64,000 nucleotides of DNA from Isoetes taiwanensis. Lineage: Eukaryota; Streptophyta; Lycopodiopsida; Isoetales; Isoetaceae. The notes below the pieces were generated by a model that had not been told where the DNA came from, searched no databases, and was given only the letters and a program-made list of their open reading frames with translations. Shown one piece after another: positions 1-11,990 of the stretch (positions are counted from its first letter, which is position 1; every line of letters begins with the position of its first letter). Where the stretch lies: assembly GCA_021234155.1 (NCBI GenBank), contig JAJEKV010000060.1, positions 4,076,451 to 4,140,450 on the forward strand, written 5' to 3'. The translations under genes and the position numbers were made by a program.

Positions 1-504
1 GAAAAAGGATTACCTTGATTTGCTATGTAACTCTTTTTAACTCAATGCAGCAATCTAGCAATCTGATGGTATCAATCCTGTGTGTGCCTAATCGGGGCGG
101 TCCCTATTAAGTATCATACGGCTTCTCGCGCCAACCATAGACCCCATTCCGTACATCAACCAAAATTTCAAAAAAAAAAACCGTTTTTTTTTGGTAGGTA
201 CCTAAACGGAAAGACCTTAAAATTGAACACCTCCCATGTGCATGCGTGGTTTTGGGGGTCTTAAAGTGACACCCCTTGACCACGCATAAGATTTGAGTGG
301 GCTGTCACATTCAACAAGTAGCATTTCTAAGCCCGTGGGTCTTATGCCTTTCATGTGTAACCATCTCCATTCTAGTTTGTTTTTGTCTTCTCCTATGCAT
401 TGCCCCTCTGATTGGACGAGACTATTGTAGAAGAGGTTGTCTCTTAAATTCATCTGGCGAAGATGTTTTAGGCTCTAGAAGTAGTCTAAAGAGTTAAAAT
501 ATTG
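1..504. other. No convincing gene
   Basis: This stretch is AT-rich with poly-A/poly-T runs near 170-190. Short ORFs are present but none shows a recognisable domain. An imperfect inverted repeat built on GCATGCGTGGT and ACCACGCAT lies at about 240-290. A weak resemblance to the N-terminal part of plant methionine synthase can be read at about 450-495, just ahead of the clear homology, but it is too short to call an exon. Confidence 0.5.
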
Positions 505-1345
505 CCACAATCTTACAAGGCCTGCTGAGAAGCCTGATAGATGGTAGTTATGTGTTGATACAAGCGCCTTTGTTGGAGTTGTCCCACCTCGTTATGGTTG
601 GGCGGGTGGAGATGTGGATTTTGATGTCTACTTCTCTATGGCCCTTGGTAATGCAAAGACGACTGCTATGGAAATGACTAAGTGGTTTGACACCAACTAG
701 TAAGTTACATATCCCAAAAGCTCACCAAGTTTCTAGGCTTACTCGAACCTTGTTTCGAATGATTAACCGCTTTTGCAGCCACTATATTGTTCTAGAGCTG
801 GACCCAGATGTGATGTTCGCCCTTTCCTCTCGTAAAGTTGTTCAAGAATACAAGGAAGCTAAGCAGGTGGCTTAATAATTTAAGATGCAAGCATTCCTTT
901 CCTGCGTGCATGTGTATCATGTGCTTATTTATATCATTTTATTACAGCTTGGTATTGAGGCTGCTTTCTCGTTATTGTTGGCCCATTCACGTATCAGTTA
1001 TTTGCAAAGCCAGCAAAAGGTGTCGCTAAAGGATTTGATCTTCTTTCTCTGCTTGACTCCTTGCTGCCAGTCTATGGGTAATCTTAAAGCTGTTATCCTA
1101 GATAGTAGTTCCTATTGTTTCAGGTTATTTAAGCTGGCCTTATATGTGCAGGGAAGTCATAGGTGAGCTGAAAGCAGCAGGTGCAAAATGGATTCGATTT
1201 GATGAACCTGCACTTGTGCTTGACCTTGAAGCATCTAAATTGCAAGCCTTTGAGAAGGCTTATGGTTATCTTGCCACTGAACTGAGTGGTGTGAAGCTTT
1301 TGGTTGAGACATACTTTCTTCGACATTCTGCTTTGAAACATACAA
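505..1345 (+). pseudogene. Cobalamin-independent methionine synthase, decayed 5' exons
   Basis: Plant MetE (5-methyltetrahydropteroyltriglutamate-homocysteine methyltransferase) makes methionine in the cytosol or plastid. Four exon-like blocks follow the N-terminal domain order. Block 1, about 505-699, encodes VPPRYGW and FDVYFSMA followed by [10 protein letters not shown]. It ends at a GTAAGT donor at 700, and splicing to 779 restores a tyrosine codon. Block 2, 779-866, encodes HYIVLELDPDV and EYKEAKQ. Block 3, 948-1077, encodes LGIE and, in another frame, [20 protein letters not shown]. Block 4, 1152-1345, encodes [20 protein letters not shown] and LLVETYF and ends at a GTGAGT donor. Lesions are a frameshift near 965-975 in block 3, a degraded start of block 1, and an out-of-frame TGA near the end of block 4. 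No start exon and no downstream exons with the C-terminal catalytic domain were found. This is therefore a gene remnant, although the splice sites remain usable. Confidence 0.85.
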
Positions 1346-1946
1346 GTGAGTGATTATCTCTGTGTAATTTGCAAATCGTCTTTAAAGCTTTCCATGGAAT
1401 TTACCTCAACTTCTGGTGCAATCCGGGACGTTGACATGATATGATATCTTGGACATAAATTACTAGCTTCTTTATAATGAAGTAAAGCATTAGATCTGCT
1501 GGCAGGGCAATATACGCTAGATATTATCGTATAGAAATGGCTATCATATATTAGACCTTTAATATGGTGGATGTCAAAGGATCGATGCAAGTTCTTTCAT
1601 ACTTGAATGAACCATTCACAAATGTTCAATCGATTAGAAACATATCGAGGTAATGAAAAAAGATTATATTGTGCGCAAGAGTTATTATCTACATATTGAA
1701 CTATTCAATATTCTTGTAACATATGCTTGAAACAGATGCTTGAAATCTTTATTTCCCTCTTGAAGTCTTTATTTTCTTGTTTGCTTTCAAATTTTTTGAT
1801 AACATAAATCATTAATAATCTCCAATTCTAATTATACTCCCCCCCTTAATAATAGAACTCATATTCACGTTTATGGATTTTTAGCTTAAATTGCTTACAT
1901 TCGCAACATCAACTCATCCAAGTGTCATGTAACATTGTTTGTTTTT
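1346..1946. other. No gene seen
   Basis: AT-rich sequence downstream of the methionine synthase remnant. No continuation of that gene is visible, and the short ORFs have no recognisable content. Confidence 0.5.
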
Positions 1947-2355
1947 GGCCCCGAAGGGGCAAATTTTTTTTTTAACCTATAACACACGCATTAAAATTAA
2001 ATTCCCCCCTAAACCCCCTTTTGTTTGGGTGCATATTCACACGGGGGTTTGCGTAGGGCAGCGAGAGCCCTTATAATTACGTTTTGCATGTACAAAATCA
2101 ACACCATATAGTATATTGCTTGAAATCTTATAGTATTTTGTAAATCTTATTATATAGTATAACAAATTCTGTACATCCATACCCCACAAACGAGGAACTT
2201 TGCGTACAGTGTAGATTAAGGAATAAGAGGTGAATATGCCTATCCAACAGCTCTCGTTGCCCGGAGTCACCCCCCGTGTGAATATGCACCCAAACAAAAG
2301 GGGGTTTAAGGGGAAATTTAATTTTAATGCGTGTAATGTAATGGTTTGTGTTATA
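1947..2355 (+). mobile_element. Foldback (MITE-like) element, copy 1
   Basis: Two long inverted arms (about 1976-2066 and 2260-2355) surround a unique loop. Both arms carry the same core: a C-rich run, CCCCCTTTTGTTTGGGTGCA, then TATTCACACGGGGG on the left and its complement on the right. A GC palindrome, GGCCCCGAAGGGGC, sits outside the left arm at 1947-1960. There is no internal coding capacity, as expected for a non-autonomous element. Two relatives in the window (4575-5061 and 27043-27373) share the arms and the palindromic cap. I could not identify a clear target-site duplication or superfamily. Confidence 0.75.
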
Positions 2356-4574
2356 TCTAGCATTATAATAGGGGGTTTTCCTTTCTGTTTTTATACTGTT
2401 TTCTCTAAGGTTTTCATATGATTTGGTGGCCGCATTCATCCAGGTGTACTAAATAGTATTTCTAGAGTGCATCCTTTTGTCAGCCGTTGATTTTAGAAAA
2501 GGGGGCAAATCCTGTGGTGGAGGCTTCTTTATTTTTGGTCCTCCCATTATTTTTAAGGTTTTTAGCCAACACAAGGAACATGGGACCTCCTTTTCCGCAG
2601 GGGGCTGTTAGGAAATCGTACAGAGGGTTTGATCGGCTATGGATGGAAGGACCATCTCCTTTTGTGTGGCCCGCACACTGCCTTTGCTGCCCACCTTCCC
2701 GTTGATTCTTCATTGTGTACTACTCCTTCCTTATATGTATTCTGCTCTGTTTGCAGCTCTAACTTCAAAGCTCTGCATAGGCAATTTATCACCCAATGGC
2801 TGGACATTTTGTTAACTGGTGTGCAGATAGGTGTTGATGCATTTCAGCTTGCAGGAGCTGAAGGTGAGTGAGTTGTGACCAATGCATTAACTGAGGTTTG
2901 AATTGATATGTGAGATAAACATGGTTAAAGCAAATAAATATGTAGCTGTGATGGGATTTCAAACTCTGTGTGCCTAGTTATAACAACAAAACTCTCAACA
3001 TTTTAGCACGATTGGGACATAAACTCTTTTGTAGCTCACGAGTCCACCCATGCAGAATACTCTCATTTTCCTAAACAATCTTAAGTCAGAATATGATTTA
3101 CCAAATAGTTTCCCAAAGAAGTTTTTTTGAGTCTTGTTCTGCTTCATTTTCTGACACATATGTCTGCTTGGTATTATGCTTTTGGCTCCACAGACTGATA
3201 CATTAATTGAGCAATGTGTTGGTAGTTTGTAGGCAGGTTGACTAGCTGAATAAAATGCTAAATATCATGCTAGCATGCATCTACACCTGGAGCTCTTTTA
3301 TTTTCCCATCGTTCAACAATGGATTTCGCATTTGGATGTTATGAGTTGCCACTGGGATCGTTGAGGAATTATGAAAAACTGATATGAACATCTGAAGCAA
3401 CTGCAAAAAGAAGCCTTGTAAGGAGGTCTGGTGTACATGTTATTGCTGCTTGATGCGTTGAGCACGTTGGAGCCTTCTAAAACATTATGACACTTTGGGT
3501 GCAAGTTCTCTGAAAGCTTTATACAATCAGGAGGAAACAGGAATGATAAGGTCGCAAATCTCTGCATTGACCAGCCAATGGAGTCTAAAGTATGGCATTG
3601 GAAGTACAATTGATTAAGAGCCCAGTAATATGGAAATGGAGCTAATAGGACTTTCTGAAGTCCTTCAACCTGATGTCACTAACGAGATGGAATAAAGCCG
3701 CATTAACCAAAGAAGAGGTCAAAAATACAGCTTAGGGAAAAGAAAGAGTGATAAGCTATGAAGGCCTTTCAAACACTGCTATTGAGCACAATCCAATGTT
3801 ACAATAGGTGGATAGTACATGGGCTTGGGTTTTATTTGCTTCTTATCCTGCCCGGTTATTCAGATAGATAATAATTGAACTTAATGGGCTTTAGAAGGGT
3901 ACTAAAGGCCTCTTAATAAATTATTTATGTTAAATATCTATAAACTGCTAAAATCAAATGAGAAAGGGACGTGATTTGACACTCTTGGTTCTGTTTTTAC
4001 AGTAAGCCTTGTTTTTTTGTAATACTATGGCCTGAACTGTTATGACAAGTCTGAATTTTCTTTTTTACGTTCGCAGATACAAATTTTAATGGTAGATCCT
4101 GTAGCTACAAGAATCAGCAAAATATCAAATATATCTGTGGCATCACAATGAAGTTTGCTCTATAGATGTACCAACAACCTCTCTTCGTTTGCTAGTTAAT
4201 TGGAATAGGTTTGCATAATCAACTGTGAGAACTCCTGCCTTCGTTGTTGGTTTTTAAGTCTTGCTTATATTTAGCGCTGGAGGTGGCTGGATATACTGTA
4301 AATATAGAGGTAAAACTCACCGGCATAGCAAGCTCCATGTGCACCAAACAAACCATGGGAGCATTGACTCTGGTCTGAAAAGAAAAATATCATCAATATT
4401 GTTGTTGATAGATTTTGACTTGTTCAATTCCGAGAACGTATACTTGTCTTAATGATTACACAAAATATACTCATAGTTGTTTGCGATAGAAAAAATTTGT
4501 TTGTCTTGATATTATTATGCTTCTTAGTAATTAGTATTTAAACCCATAAAGTTTAGCTATGTTTGCTTTAGTTA
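2356..4574. other. Unassigned; possible isolated exon-like pieces
   Basis: No recognisable gene. At about 2756-2862 two short stretches are bounded by acceptor-like TTTGCAG and GTGTGCAG and by a donor-like GTGAGT, with an open frame across them. They may be exons of an unidentified gene, but the match to splice signals alone is weak evidence. The rest, including the interrupted frames at 3300-3620 and 4260-4450, shows no family signature. Confidence 0.35.
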
Positions 4575-5061
4575 GGGCCCGAAGGGCCCAAAATTTTGTT
4601 CAATATAACAACCAACACACAACAACTACCATTAACATTATTAACACAAACCATTGCATGCAACGCATTTAAATTAAAATCCCCCTGAAACCCCCTTTGG
4701 TTTGGGTGCATATTCACACGGGGGGTTCGTGAGGGGCGATGAGAGCCCCTAAAATTTAAATACATGTACAAAATTAACACCATTAAGTACATTCTCTCAA
4801 ACCTTATAGTATTTTTCAAATCTTAATATACGGTATACAAAAATTTATGCAGGCATACCCCATAAGCGAGGATGCGCTATGTATGGTCCAGATCGAGGAA
4901 TAAAGGGGTTATATGCCCATCAAACGACTCTGATGCCGGGTAACCCCCGTATGAATATGCACCCAAACCAAAGGGGGTTTCAGGGGGATTTTAATTTAAA
5001 TGCATTGCATGCAATGGTTTGTGTTAATAATGTTAATGGTAGTTGTTGTGTGTTGGTTGTT
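4575..5061 (+). mobile_element. Foldback (MITE-like) element, copy 2
   Basis: This is the best preserved copy. The left arm (about 4607-4725, starting AACAACCAACACACAACAAC) is almost perfectly complementary to the right arm (about 4940-5061, ending GTTGTTGTGTGTTGGTTGTT), giving terminal inverted repeats of roughly 115-120 bp around a 215-bp loop. The palindrome GGGCCCGAAGGGCCC lies just outside the left arm at 4575-4589 and is absent on the right, so the element is polar. The only open frames run through the arms and are not genes. Confidence 0.8.
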
Positions 5062-5879
5062 TTAGGGTTGCTATGGCAGACGTTGGCAATAGATGGCAGG
5101 GTAGCGATGGAGCAGCTGTGGAAATAGGGTGCGGAAGGAAGCCGTTTTTCAGCTTCACAGATTTGTAAAATCCTCACCTTATATCCTATGAAGTCTTTTC
5201 CTCCTTTGCAGTGCATGGCTTGGTGGTTAAATTTGCTAACGCTAATTTAGACAACAAAAATAACCCAAATAATCGACCATTTTTGTGCTGATTTGCCTTG
5301 CTTCAGAGGTCCAAATCCAACACCATCCTCCCAGAAGTCCCTAGATTTGATCCGGCGCCCCTCACCTTGTCATTTGGATTATTTTTTATCTTCTTTATAA
5401 CAACTCCAGGCATTGGCACAAAAGCTGCCATTATTTATTATGATATCTGCATGAATGGATTGGAATGAAGACCTATGAGTAAAGAATCATATAGTTCAGA
5501 TACAGAAATATGTGCTCTAGACGTGACATCTTTTCTGGACATTAAGTTTGAGCTCAAATGCTGAAATTCTGCCAATCTATCTTTGAATAAGATTATGTAC
5601 CATAATTATACTATTAATAAAATATAAATATCTTGTCTTGGGGGGGAAAAAAACATGTGCTCTTATTCAATTTGTTATTTGAAATGATACTACAGAAAGC
5701 AATCATGCACATGGCAAAGAGGTCTCTTTGCTTCTAATATGATGTCAAACCAAGCCTAGGGCTCTTACATTTGGGAGGATGGAATCCCTAAAAAACTGCT
5801 TTTGCCTTTTCTTTTACCTTTGTTGTATATGAAATCTGATAGGTTTTAGCATGGATTGCAAGGAATGCTTCTGATAGTA
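5062..5879. other. No gene seen
   Basis: Non-coding between the foldback element and the first BiP stub. A short stretch at about 5300-5360 faintly resembles a tRNA T-arm but has no matching D or anticodon arms, so no tRNA or SINE is called. Confidence 0.45.
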
Positions 5880-6160
5880 GAGTTAAAAGCTTTTAGAAAA
5901 GTTGAAAGCTAAGGTAAGTGATATAAACAAACCATATAATAAGCATAAGGTAATATACATCTCAGATTACTATTTTCATATCTACAGGTTCATGACCAGG
6001 AATTTGGAATGTCTCAAGATATTTACAGCTCAAAGTGATCTTCATCTTCTTCCTCTGAGGCAGCAACACTAGTCTTTTGATAAACTTTGGTTATTATCGG
6101 ATTGCAAACATCCTCAATCTCCTTCAGCTTCTCTTCGAAATCCTCCCCCTCAGCACTTTG
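5880..6160 (-). pseudogene. BiP 3' stub (copy 1)
   Basis: The first stretch, 5880-6022, matches the region 3' of the array BiP copies. The coding part, 6023-6160, encodes the last 45 or so residues of an ER luminal HSP70. These run from the end of the lid helices ([26 protein letters not shown]) to an acidic tail ending in HFEL. Homology stops abruptly at 6160, inside the region that reads [11 protein letters not shown] in other copies. The terminal tetrapeptide differs from HSEL in the array copies and from the usual plant HDEL. The stub is outside the array and probably older. Confidence 0.85.
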
Positions 6161-6346
6161 TTTAGATCCAACAATGAAGAAAACCAGGTATTATACTGAA
6201 TTTTTTGCTAGCTGAAAATCCATCAAGGCGCAGATATTGTGTTTGCAGACTTGTTTTACTCTCTAATTTTAAAGGTTTAAAGCAAGTTAATAGTTTTGCG
6301 TGACTTTTCTTCCTATTCCGTGGACGTTAAAATAAACTTCCTTCCT

Positions 6347-6366
6347 TCCTTCCTTCCTTCCTTCCT
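6347..6366. repeat. (CTTC)n microsatellite
   Basis: Five uninterrupted CTTC units are followed by CTATT. A simple tandem repeat with no gene association. Confidence 0.9.
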
Positions 6367-6599
6367 ATTACACTTTGTCTTCCCTTTAGTATAATCTAAT
6401 TTTATGTATCATTTACATTTACGGTTGTTAATAAAGTAAGGGATTTGCTTGAACCTAATATCACATGAATGCTAAGGCCTGCAGACTTTAATTCATTTTG
6501 AACCCAAGGGTTCGATCATGGAACAATATCTGGATCTTTTTTAAGGCATAAAAGCGATGTTGTCTTCTTACAATGGTACTATTAAGCGGTTTAATTTTG

Positions 6600-8164
6600 T
6601 TTGAATACAGATATGGCCAGTTTATTGATATGTGGACTGGTCAGGGAACTGAATCTGAGTTTTTTCTTAAGTACAAAATAGCCTATCCATCTTAGAATGG
6701 TCTTTTCTTAAAGTGGTTTATACCTAATGCATTGTTATGATTGATACTTGCATTTTGGATGATTTTGTTTGGAAAAGACAGTCTTTTTCACGTAACTCAC
6801 TTAGTCTATGGGCAAAAGATCTACATTTGGCAAACAGTTGATAACCGAGAAGCATAAGGTACCTTTTGGCCCTTGCATCATTACCCAGACTATGGCTAAT
6901 GATGTATTGATTGGCTGCAGGTACGAGCTTCTTTTCATAATGTAATCCTTCTGTCCAATAAGACTTAGGTGAGCTTGGAAAAGAAGAAAGAAAGATGGCC
7001 CGAAGCATGAAATCTTTGGAGGTTTTAATAGCTCTGAGGAACATGAATAATATGATCTTCTTTTCATCTATGTGCATAATTTGCTAGATGCATATTTGCT
7101 CTTATATAAGTATTTGTATTTGTACAATTTGACAGCAAACCTATTCCTGTCACGGTTTTTCCCTCAAACAACCCTTTGGTGAGGGAGGGTGTTTTTTTAC
7201 CCGATAGTAATATGCTTCTTTAGCCTCTTGTTTGGGTCCCATAGGCCAATTGGTCTCAGGTGGGCGATAAAAATTCTATTCTATTTTATTCTTAAATGTT
7301 CTACTAAGATATTTGAGTACTTGATTCAATTTATTACTTTAGCAAAAAGCGATTTTTGCAAGCATCTGAGGGCTAAAAGGTGAATACATCCGAAAACATA
7401 TGGATGTTATTTGATGTGCCTCTTTTGGCCATATACTCATAATGGAACAGCCTAGCTTAGGAGTCATATTTTCTAAGGTTGTTATATGAACCTCGGCCGA
7501 GAACTTTAGAATCTTATGCTTTGCAATATAAAAGAAATCTGATTTACACACTAAGTTTGCTATAGGATATCTTATTTCAGTCAAACTTCCTTATGTAAAA
7601 CCCATCTCTTTGATGTAATCTAAAAATGTAGAAATATGTTGAGAACATGCTCCTTTGCTTTAAAAGGATTATATGCTTTTCAAATAGAACTTGCTGCCGA
7701 TTTCACCGTGGCAGGACCTGTTGTAGGCTTGAACTATGTACCACCTACATGCATTCAACTACAAATGGGAACTTCAATACCTGTGACTAGTCTTGTGGAC
7801 TCAAATAAGGACGTCCCTCTTTAAGTGTTAGGTTTTGCCTTAGAAAATATACATCTACAATTTATGATGATTTGTAAGCTCATTGGAAGAGAAACTCTTC
7901 CTGCATCTTCCATGTCGCTTATTTGCTACAAAATTAGATATGGAAGCAAAGTGTTCTAAATGCATGTCAAAACGCTAGATAAATTTTCGTAAAAAGTGTG
8001 CAGAACGTTTAATTTTTTTTAGCAAAGTTGAAAGCTAAGATAAGCGATATAAACAAACCAAATAATAATAAGCATAAGCTAATATACATCTCAGATTACT
8101 ATTTTCATATCTACAGGTATTTGTGTCATTCCTCGTGATCCGGAAACTGAATGTCTCAAGATAT
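6600..8164. repeat. K/L spacer block, diverged outer copy
   Basis: This block lies 3' of BiP copy 2 and is homologous to the spacers at 17428-18623, 35318-36455, 47060-48190 and 58859-59994. It is longer than those: about 300 bp (roughly 6996-7298, including the stretch after GAAAGATGGCCCG) is missing from the array copies, which join AGATG directly to the CACATTTGCTCTTAAATG continuation. It carries the 62-codon ORF at 7636-7824. No other coding content is recognisable. Confidence 0.8.
7636..7824 (+). CDS. Recurrent 62-codon ORF of unknown function (copy a)
   Basis: ATG to TAA, 62 codons. I do not recognise it. The predicted peptide is moderately hydrophobic in the middle (FTVAGPVVGLNYVPP) with no clear signal peptide. 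Full-length copies at 35928-36116 and 59465-59653 keep the frame with about four substitutions (R3K, D22G, T24I, P49I) and no indels, while the surrounding spacer has indels. It lies directly 3' of a BiP copy on the opposite strand. It may be an exon of a former gene or a chance frame held by recent duplication. Confidence 0.3.
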   Translation: MLRTCSFALKGLYAFQIELAADFTVAGPVVGLNYVPPTCIQLQMGTSIPVTSLVDSNKDVPL

Positions 8165-9821
8165 TTACAGCTCAGAGTGATCTTCATCCTTTTCCTATGA
8201 GGCAACAACACTAGTCTTTTGATAAACCTTGGTTATTATCGGATTGCAAATATCCTCAATCTCCTCCAGTTTCTCTTCGAAATCCTCCCCATCAGCACTT
8301 TGGTTATCGTCCAACCACTCCACGATTTCCTTCAATTCAGCTTCAATCTTTTCTTTGTCATCAGAATCTAGCTTATCCGCTAGCTTGTCCTTGTCACCAA
8401 TTGAACTCTTCATGTTGTACACATATGTCTCCAATCTATTCCTGGCATCAATCTTTTCCTTCACCTTCTTATCTTGCTGCATATTCCTCGACCTCCTTGA
8501 TCATTCTATCAACCTCATCGAAGATAAACGATCTTTGTCGTGATAATGATGATCTTCTACGCCTTATTGGTGTTATCCTCTGCCTTCACTTTTAGAATTC
8601 CATCATCTACTTCAAATGTAACTTCAATCGAGGAATACCTCTTGGGCTGGGGCAATCAAATTTTCAAGTTCCGACAATCTTTTGTCAAGCTTCTTTCTCC
8701 TTCAAAGACACGAGCAGAACCACGGTTGTTTGCTTATCACGGTAGGTGCTAAACATTTGGGATTTTTAGTTGGAATTGTAGTACCCACAGGGAATGAGCT
8801 TTGTCATCACTCCACCAGTTTCAATGCCAAGGGTCAAAGGGTGGCATCAAGGATGAGTGCATCTTTGGTCTCTTTGCCGCCTTCCCCACTTAGAATGCCT
8901 CCTTGAGCAGTTTGCACCATAGGCTATAGCCTCATCGGGGATTGACTCCTTGCTAGGCTCCTTGCCTTCAAAGTAGTCCTTCAACAATTGTTGTACCTTT
9001 GGGATCAGTACTTCCTCCAACAAGAGCGATTTCATCAATGCAGTGACTTCTTAAGGCCGGCATCATCCATGGCCTTCCTAACGAGGGCCTAATGTCTTCT
9101 TGAACAAGTCATTGTTAAGCTCCTCAAACCTTGCTTTGGTAAGTGGTTCGGAGAAATCAACACCATCAAAAGACTCTCAACCTCAATTCTAACTTGGTGC
9201 TTTGTTCTTGAGTGCCCTCTTTGCATGCTTTCACGCCTTCCATGACGGAGTTTTCAATAGCCACCTTTATCCTTGCTAATGTCCTTGTTGTACTTCTTCT
9301 TGATGAGTTTAATGAAGTGCTCCATAATTCTGTGGTCAAAATCCTCTCCTCCAAGATGAGTATCACCACTTGTGGCTAAAACTTCAAATACTCCATTATC
9401 AATTGTTAAGATGCTGACATCAAAGGTACCACCACCAAGGTCAAACACAAGTATGTTTTTCTCGTTTCCCTTCTTATTAAGTCCATAAGCCAATGCTGCT
9501 GCAGTTGGCTCATTCAGAATACGAGCCACGTTAAGTCCAGCAATGATACCAGCATCTTTTGTGGCCTGTCTCTGTGCATCATTGAAATAAGCTGGGACAG
9601 TGATAACAGCATTTTTTACGACCTTTTCTAAGAATGCCTCTGCAGTTTCCTTCATTTTTATCAAAATCATGGCGCTAATCTCCTCTGGGCTGAAAAGCTT
9701 AACTTCGCCATCCTTGATCTTAACTTGTATATAAGGTTTCCCATCTTTGTTGATGATCTTGTAGGGCAATAGTTTCATATCATTTTGGACTTCTTTGTCG
9801 TCAAACTTCCTTCCAATCAAA
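8165..9821 (-). pseudogene. BiP (ER luminal HSP70) copy 2, 5'-truncated
   Basis: This intronless copy starts abruptly at 9821, within the ATPase domain at the conserved [15 protein letters not shown] region, so the signal peptide and first phosphate loop are absent. The next 190 or so codons are open (9254-9821) and contain [36 protein letters not shown] and [17 protein letters not shown]. Frameshifts follow near 9250 and through 8500-9170, where adenosine-loop and substrate-binding pieces ([18 protein letters not shown]-like, TPLTLGIE) are still readable. A 95-codon lid segment is intact at 8195-8482. A premature TAG then precedes the EKDEDHSEL tail. Compared with the array copies it has more ordinary substitutions, so it is probably older. 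Confidence 0.9.
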
Positions 9822-11990
9822 GGAATTGGTGGCAAAGGGAACTAGTGTCTGGCTTTACCCAGTGCATTGACCATTAATGTGAAGGTTCACAATCAAAAGA
9901 GCCTCAATCCTTTATTACATATGCACAGAAGAACCTATAAATAGGCCATTTGACTGGATAGGTCAACAGTGTTGAAGGTCATAAATGAGTAAAAAATGTA
10001 AGGTTATTAATGTTAAGATACTGTGTGAGCGTGATTAACAAAAAAAACAAGGTGCTGCGCACGGAGGGTTGCCCTCCGGTGGTCTGAGGTGTGTTTGCTT
10101 GGTTTTCATTTTGTTGTTTTTATCTTATAAAGCATCAACAACAATTCCAAGACCTAGATATGGCACCTTATATGAGCATTGATGCAGGGGGTACGATGCA
10201 GTTTCGATGGTTTAAGTTTGGTGGCCAAGACCAAGAGTGCTAATCTAGAGTTTCATTGATATGGTGTAAGAATGATATCAATATGATGTAAGAGTGCTTG
10301 AGCCATAACTTATTGTCCATATTCGTCGTTGAATTCCTATAGCTTAAGTTTGAGATGTAATCACTTGCACAAAAATTAGTTGGTGTGATAGTCTAGGCGG
10401 AGGGGCTAGGTCTGTCTCAGAAATACAAGTACGCCTAAGGCTTTATAATATGAAATACAAAGACTTGGACCTCCACCAAAATACCTAAGGTTTTATAATA
10501 TAAAATACGAGGACTCGAACCTCTAGTAAATGATTCAATGTTCTAATAACATTGCTTTAATTAATAAACAATGAGCTAATGTGATTCCTTTTTCTATTGT
10601 ATCTATTTCTCTTATTATATTTTTCCTTACAACCCATTCGATTGTTGTAGGAGTATGCAAATCTTGATAAAAACAATCAAAGAATAACTTATGCTAGCAT
10701 ATTGTTTTTGTTGAACTTGGCTGCTATACTTTGCTCTAGCTTGATGCATTCTTTTTGTGTGTTACACCTTCAAGGGGTTGCTTTTAATTTGGACGTGTGA
10801 TGCTTAGGTTTGAGGTGCCTGGTTTAGACATGTAATTCCTTCATCTAATTTCCAGTCTAGTTTAGAGTTTCATGTTAAACTAGAGTATATGGCAGTATCA
10901 AATCTTTGCAAACATACATGTACATCTAAAACAACACTATATTTCATAATTGGGTTGAGCATGATTTCAAAATCAGAACCAACATCACATGTTAATTATA
11001 ACGTGACCTTGGTTCATATTGTATTCCGTTAGGTCAATTTTAACGACGGACTTAACGGGCCATAATTTTTCCTTTCAAATTTAAGGGTAGGGGGAACCTA
11101 TCCTTTAAGCTCCATTTGCAATTCAATTTCTAACCTAACGGTGTGACAGTCCATAAAGGAGTCTGGCACTCGCAATTATTTATAAGCTTGACAAACACAA
11201 AAAGGCTAGAAAATAGAAATTGGTGATAAGGAAATGAAAAACAGAAAAAAGGTAAGACTCAATGTCCCATGGTGCACATTTATGATTTGAAACATTTGGC
11301 TTTTTCTATCACCTTTAAATCCGCAAACCCAACCATGCAAATTACTTGTAACAGTCTTAATGAAGCCCAAGTTTGTAAGCACAAGAGTTGATTGAGGGAA
11401 TGTAAAGGATACTCCAATGAACATTTAGGAGCGAGGCGGTGTCAATTGGACGACCACTCCAAATGATCACTATAAGTAAGGTAAAAACAAAGAAGAATGT
11501 TAATCCCAACATACATGAAAACATAATAAAGAGACGCTAGGCAGATGAAACATTAGAAAACACCAGCCAAATGAGATACTAGAAGAGGCTAGGCAGATGC
11601 TATGTTAAAGAATTATTCAAAGTGCACTAATTGATCAATGTGCAACAATCATTCAATAGTCCAATGACATTCTGGCGGCCTTCAAATTGGTTGTGGTTCA
11701 CCAAATGGATTAATTTTTTCTTCAGTCAAATGTCATGATAAATTGACATGGGCAAATGTGTTTAAAGCTAAGAATGCTAAGGGAGGAGATAAATTGAAAC
11801 ACAACAAAAAGAAAGCGCTTTCATGGCGATCGTTCTATCAGCATAGCTATAACAGTGCTAACCAAGTGGCAAGAATGCCAACAAAGCAGAAAAATCAATT
11901 GCTGCTGGATTTTGTGTCCAACGGGCTACTTATACTTATTTAACAAACAATCATAATAACGTAAATAAAGAGATGAAGAAATCCTAAATG
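9822..11990. other. No gene seen; unique spacer
   Basis: No recognisable coding sequence. Includes a hairpin-forming CGGAGGGTTGCCCTCCG at about 10058-10074 and the short tandem repeat listed separately. Confidence 0.5.
10434..10540. repeat. Imperfect tandem duplication of about 50 bp
   Basis: Two adjacent copies begin CCTAAGGCTTTATAATATGA (10434) and CCTAAGGTTTTATAATATAA (10491) and continue with ACTTGGACCTCC and ACTCGAACCTCT. The second copy resembles a tRNA T-arm, but no tRNA can be folded. Confidence 0.7.

Noticed and set aside
1971-2439. Overlapping open frames within the foldback elements
   Set aside because: They run across inverted arms and appear on both strands as mirror images, as expected for non-coding palindromic DNA.
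5200-5360. tRNA gene or tRNA-derived SINE
   Set aside because: Only a vague T-arm-like stretch; no complete cloverleaf could be assembled, and no A/B box pair was convincing.
10434-10540. tRNA pair, because of GACTCGAACCTC-type motifs
   Set aside because: The motifs sit in an imperfect tandem duplication without acceptor, D or anticodon arms.
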